A DNA stretch of 64,000 bases, from positions 372,001 through 436,000 of the forward strand of contig NZ_CP193755.1 of NCBI RefSeq assembly GCF_050847355.1, given 5' to 3'. How positions within the stretch are numbered: the first letter of the stretch is position 1; every line of letters begins with the position of its first letter. The stretch is from Limimaricola sp027213785. Its GTDB lineage: Bacteria > Pseudomonadota > Alphaproteobacteria > Rhodobacterales > Rhodobacteraceae. Positions 61,069-64,000 of this stretch are shown here, piece by piece. A program made the position numbers and the translations under genes. Below the pieces are notes generated by a model that did no database searches, was not told the origin of the DNA, and worked only from the letters and a program-made list of their open reading frames with translations.

Positions 61069-61983
61069 CTACCGCGCCTGCCGGCCCTCTTCCAGCCACG
61101 CGGCCGCATCCTTCCCGAGTTCCTTCTCCGCACGCTGCTCATACGCGTCCGAGAGGTCGGACGGCAGCCGGTCCTTCCAACGCCCATTCGTGCCCTTGTG
61201 GATAAAGCTTTGCGCACCGCCGTCCCAAAACGCGCCGCCGAGCGGGACCGAGGCCGCCGCGTTGCGCTTCATGTAGTCGAAGGAGCAGTGCTCGATGATC
61301 CGCGCGCGTGCGTCTGCCGGGATGGGGATCTCGAGAAACGCCGCGATGCGCTCCAACTCGCCCTCGAAGTCGCGCTTTAGATCGGCGAAATGCACCATCA
61401 GCACGTTGGGCAGGTCACGGATGTCCCACCAGGACCGGACATTCTCCCAGAACGGCCAAAACGGCGCGCCGTCATTCTCGAGCCAGTGGCGGAAATACGC
61501 GACGGGGTCCTCGTGCGGCGGCCCGATCTCGGGGCCGACCAGGCCGGGGGTCTTGTTCAGCGCGTCATACCAGGCCTGGTTTGCGGTGGAGTGGTGGTTG
61601 TGCATCGACCACATCACGTCGCGCCCGTCCCGGCCGATGTAGATGTATTTCGCCTTCGACGACATGCGGAGCGCGTCGACCGGCAGGTGAGTCTTGAGGA
61701 ACCGACGGTGCGTCTGGGCCTCGACCTCCGGCAGCTTGACCTGCTTGGGCGGCACCCGCAGATCGAGCCAAGGCGACATCTCGGCCACCGGCAGCGCCTC
61801 CGCGCCCTTGAAGATCAGCTGGCTGACGATCTGCTGCATCCAGGTGGTGCCGGACTTGGCATAGGTCGAGATGACGATGTCGTCGTCGCGGAACACGAGG
61901 TCGTTCCAGATCGTGCTGTCGAAATGATGGTTGTGCATCTCGCGCGTCTTGAGGGGCATCCGGTGCTGCGTAGCGGTGGTCAT
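61069..61983 (-). CDS. Sulfotransferase (PAPS-dependent, cytosolic type)
   Basis: Protein of 304 residues that would transfer sulfate from PAPS to a hydroxyl or amine. The 5'-phosphosulfate loop is STYAKSGTTWMQQ (about 40-52) and the 3'-phosphate site is KYIYIGRDGRDVMWSMHNH. The end RNAAASVPLGGAFWDGGAQS holds the third cofactor contact region. The resemblance is to eukaryote-like Sulfotransfer_1 proteins. The ATG at 61983 is chosen; GGAA is about 8-11 bases upstream. Acceptor substrate unknown. Confidence 0.88.
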   Translation of the reverse strand: MTTATQHRMPLKTREMHNHHFDSTIWNDLVFRDDDIVISTYAKSGTTWMQQIVSQLIFKGAEALPVAEMSPWLDLRVPPKQVKLPEVEAQTHRRFLKTHLPVDALRMSSKAKYIYIGRDGRDVMWSMHNHHSTANQAWYDALNKTPGLVGPEIGPPHEDPVAYFRHWLENDGAPFWPFWENVRSWWDIRDLPNVLMVHFADLKRDFEGELERIAAFLEIPIPADARARIIEHCSFDYMKRNAAASVPLGGAFWDGGAQSFIHKGTNGRWKDRLPSDLSDAYEQRAEKELGKDAAAWLEEGRQAR

Positions 61984-62044
61984 CGTGAGTTCCTTTCCTG
62001 AGACGAGCAGCGCCGTGGGCGAACTCGGCACCGCGCGATATAGG

Positions 62045-62488
62045 TCAGCGCTCCACGCCACGGGCAGGGAAGGCGACGTGGCGCAGGAGCTTCATGCCTT
62101 CGGGCGTGTTCTCGGCGACCAGCACGTATTCGCCCGGCAGCATGGCCCCGCCCATCTCGGGCGGCAGCGTCACGCTGTAGGTGCCAATGAAGAGCGTGTG
62201 ATCCTCGCCCAGCGGAACCCTGTCGTCGATCTCGGCGGTGAAATCCGCGACATCCGGAAAGTCTGCCAAGCTCCGTGCGATGCTCTCGGCGCCCTCGAAG
62301 CGGCCGCCGGTGGAGGGCATGTAGACTGCGGAGTCCGCGAGGTGCGGCGCGAGGGCATCGTCCTCGCCGCCAAGGGCTCGGGCGAACGCCTCGATCATCT
62401 TCGCCTCCTCGGCCTCGATCGAGTCGGCCGCGACCGGGAGGGTGAGAGCTGCCATGGCGAGGGCGGTCAGTATTGTTGTGCGAAGCAT
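62045..62488 (-). CDS. Secreted NTF2/SnoaL-like protein
   Basis: Exported protein of 147 residues, signal peptide about 1-21 (ending LTLPVAADS). The mature part fits the NTF2-like cone fold: an N-terminal helix with EEAKMIEAFARAL, DSAVYMPSTGGRFEGAESI and LFIGTYSVTLPPEM. Such proteins may bind small molecules or be minor isomerases. Divergent from the LysR regulator with a 9-bp dyad between, so probably regulated by it. Sulfotransferase gene follows after 61 bases. Confidence 0.8.
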   Translation of the reverse strand: MLRTTILTALAMAALTLPVAADSIEAEEAKMIEAFARALGGEDDALAPHLADSAVYMPSTGGRFEGAESIARSLADFPDVADFTAEIDDRVPLGEDHTLFIGTYSVTLPPEMGGAMLPGEYVLVAENTPEGMKLLRHVAFPARGVER

Positions 62489-62555
62489 GGTGCTCCTCCT
62501 ATGGTAATCTCCTGCCGTAGCGTCATGCGGTGGCAGGCCCTGTCATCGAGGATCA

Positions 62556-62591
62556 TGCGACGGACCGTTTTCGCGTAGCTCATCCGTCGCA
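62556..62591. promoter_or_regulatory. Possible LysR-type operator in divergent region
   Basis: Perfect 9-bp inverted repeat TGCGACGGA (62556-62564) and TCCGTCGCA (62583-62591), separated by 18 bases. It lies between the divergent NTF2-like gene (62488) and the LysR gene (62637), where LysR proteins commonly bind. Confidence 0.5.
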
Positions 62592-62636
62592 GAACCGTCC
62601 TGCGGGAATGCAGACGCGCAAGGGGGAGTGGGTTTC

Positions 62637-63530
62637 ATGTTCGACTGGGACGATATCCGGCTATTTCTCGTCGTGGCGCAGGAAGGCTCGACGCTGGGGG
62701 CATCGAAACGGCTGCACCTCAACCAGACGACCGTGAGCCGCCGCATCCAGGCACTGGAGCACGCACTCAAGCTGACGCTGTTCGAGCGCGATCCGCGCGG
62801 CTACGCGGTGACGCCGCATGGTAGCGCCCTGCTCGACCTGGCGGGGCAGATGGCGGCGACGGCCGAGACGATCCAGAGCCGCGCCGATCGCCTGTCCCGC
62901 GAGGTCTCGGGCGTTATACGGCTGACGGGCAACCCCGAGGCCATGGAGCATTGGGGCTTTCCGGTGCTCGCGCGGTTTCGCGCAAAGCACCCGGACATCG
63001 AGTTCGAGGTCGACATAAGCTCGGGCCAGATGTCACTGGAGAAGGGCGAGGCCGACATCGCCCTTCGGGCGGCGGACGAAATTACGGGCGATACGCTGAT
63101 CGCGCGCAAACTCGCCCTCATTCCCTGGGGGATTTATTGCAGCCGTCATTACGAGCGGCAGAACGGCGCGCCGCATGACCTCGAGGCTTGCGAGGGCCAC
63201 AAGTTCATCCTCTACAACGGCCGATTGGCCGAGGCGATCGGGGCCGCGCGCTGGCTGGCCGAACAGGTCGACGCGGCGGACCGGGCGCTTCAGGTGAATT
63301 CCGTCACCGGCATGGTCGGCTCGCTGCGCTCGGGCGCTGGGCTCGGGCTGTTGCCCTGCGTCGCCGGGGATTTCGAGCCCGATCTCGTGCCGTGCTTCCG
63401 GCACGAGAAGCTGCATCACACGCTTTGGGTCGTGGCCTCGAAGGAGGCCTACTCCCAGCCCCCGATCCGCCGCTTCATGAAGTTCGTCGGCGAGAACATC
63501 CCGCAGGGGCCGCTCTGGGGCCCAGTCTGA
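62637..63530 (+). CDS. LysR-family transcriptional regulator
   Basis: Regulator of 297 residues. The N-terminal winged helix-turn-helix is clear (MFDWDDIRLFLVVAQEGSTL, then SKRLHLNQTTVSRRIQALEH), followed by a LysR substrate domain with VSGVIRLTGNPEAMEHWGF. An in-frame GTG at 62628 is possible, but the ATG at 62637 has GGGGGAG at good spacing. Likely autoregulated and controlling the divergent NTF2-like gene and perhaps the following secreted-protein gene. Inducer unknown. Confidence 0.92.
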   Translation: MFDWDDIRLFLVVAQEGSTLGASKRLHLNQTTVSRRIQALEHALKLTLFERDPRGYAVTPHGSALLDLAGQMAATAETIQSRADRLSREVSGVIRLTGNPEAMEHWGFPVLARFRAKHPDIEFEVDISSGQMSLEKGEADIALRAADEITGDTLIARKLALIPWGIYCSRHYERQNGAPHDLEACEGHKFILYNGRLAEAIGAARWLAEQVDAADRALQVNSVTGMVGSLRSGAGLGLLPCVAGDFEPDLVPCFRHEKLHHTLWVVASKEAYSQPPIRRFMKFVGENIPQGPLWGPV

Positions 63531-63665
63531 CGGCTTGCCCATGCCTCTGCGCGAACGCCGTCCGGTTCTGCGCCTGTGTGGATACGGACATCGAAGATCC
63601 TCCGGCAGGCTATGGGTATCGGCGACGAGCAATGTCGTCGGCAGACCCAACCCATGGAGGACACC

Positions 63666-64000
63666 ATGTTCCCGTTCATCCGCAGCCTTGCCGTCTCGGC
63701 CCTTCTTGCTCTGCCGGTCGCGGCTTTTGCGCAGGACGCTCCGGTTCTGGTCGTGATCAGCCACCCGGTCGAGGACTATGCCGCCTGGCGGCAGATCTAC
63801 GATGACTTCTCCGACGAGCAGCAGGCCGGCGGCGTCGTCATGGAGCAAGTCTACCAGGACCCCGCCGATCCGAACAAAGTAACGGTCCTGCATGGCTTCG
63901 AAAGCCTCGAAGCCGCGGAGGGTTTCCTGAACTCCGACGAGCTGAAATCGGCGATGGAAGGCGCCGGCGTCGCGGCGCCGCCCACCGTGACGGTCGTGAC
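63666..64000 (+). CDS. Secreted small protein, ABM-like (3' end cut by window)
   Basis: The first 111 residues are visible. Signal peptide about 1-23 (ending VAAFAQD), then a mature part starting APVLVVISHPVEDYAAWRQI. The pattern (short strand, helix with YAAWRQIYDDF, VVMEQVYQD, VTVLHGFESLEAAEGFL) suggests the ferredoxin-like fold of the antibiotic-biosynthesis-monooxygenase group. GGAGG stands a few bases before the ATG. It follows the LysR gene by 135 bases. Confidence 0.75.
   Translation, partial: MFPFIRSLAVSALLALPVAAFAQDAPVLVVISHPVEDYAAWRQIYDDFSDEQQAGGVVMEQVYQDPADPNKVTVLHGFESLEAAEGFLNSDELKSAMEGAGVAAPPTVTVV

Overview
The window is GC-rich DNA from an alphaproteobacterium, most likely a member of the Rhodobacteraceae (Roseobacter group). 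The reasons are the gene order (rsmI-yraN-gshB; cobU beside rpoH, coaBC and dut; hisS-hisZ-hisG followed by a DUF1489 gene), a B12-dependent ribonucleotide reductase, two BMP-type nucleoside/purine ABC systems, and several Rhodobacteraceae-type lipoproteins. I see no rRNA, tRNA, CRISPR array, prophage or insertion sequence. Genes are tightly packed, with many 4-base ATGA start/stop overlaps.

Layout. 1-3.8 kb: BMP-family ABC transporter (permease start cut by the left edge, permease, ATPase, binding protein). 4.0-5.6 kb: rimI-tsaB-nfu operon behind a clear Irr-type iron box. 5.7-8.2 kb: ilvE, an unknown membrane protein and a universal stress protein. 8.3-17.2 kb: VOC protein, L,D-transpeptidase, trpS, a rhomboid-like protein without catalytic residues, and the operon PBP activator-glnD-murJ. 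17.2-28.3 kb: rsmI, yraN, gshB, a ComM-like ATPase, two cobalamin genes, an rpoH sigma factor, coaBC, dut, a membrane-anchored MoeB-like protein and an M3 peptidase. 28.3-32.6 kb: a cluster of small genes, four of which have the -35/-10 signature of the alphaproteobacterial general-stress sigma factor EcfG (GGAAC-N16/17-CGTT). 32.5-38.7 kb: lipoprotein, panB-panC, lipase-like protein, and a GcvT-type FAD dehydrogenase.

38.8-48.3 kb is a seven-gene purine unit read leftward: xdhA-xdhB-xdhC, then ATPase, two permeases and a binding protein of a BMP-family importer, closed by an intrinsic terminator. The xanthine-specific active-site residues of XdhB are present, so import and oxidation of a purine are probably coupled. 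48.9-57.1 kb carries dnaE, a lipoprotein, slyX, hisS-hisZ-hisG and DUF1489. 57.1-59.6 kb is nrdJ behind tandem NrdR-like boxes exactly 31 bp apart. 59.6-61.1 kb is a poorly coding, less GC-rich stretch with strong hairpins (a possible structured RNA), one small conserved-looking protein and degenerate sequence. 61.1-64 kb holds a sulfotransferase, two small secreted proteins and a LysR regulator with a perfect 9-bp dyad upstream.

The most interesting observation is the 28.4-32.3 kb set of EcfG-type promoters, including a divergent pair with back-to-back -35 elements, each in front of a small uncharacterised protein. It suggests a local module of the general stress response. Next are the Irr box before the Fe-S carrier gene and the structured region after nrdJ. 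All functional statements are from reading the sequence; no database search was run.
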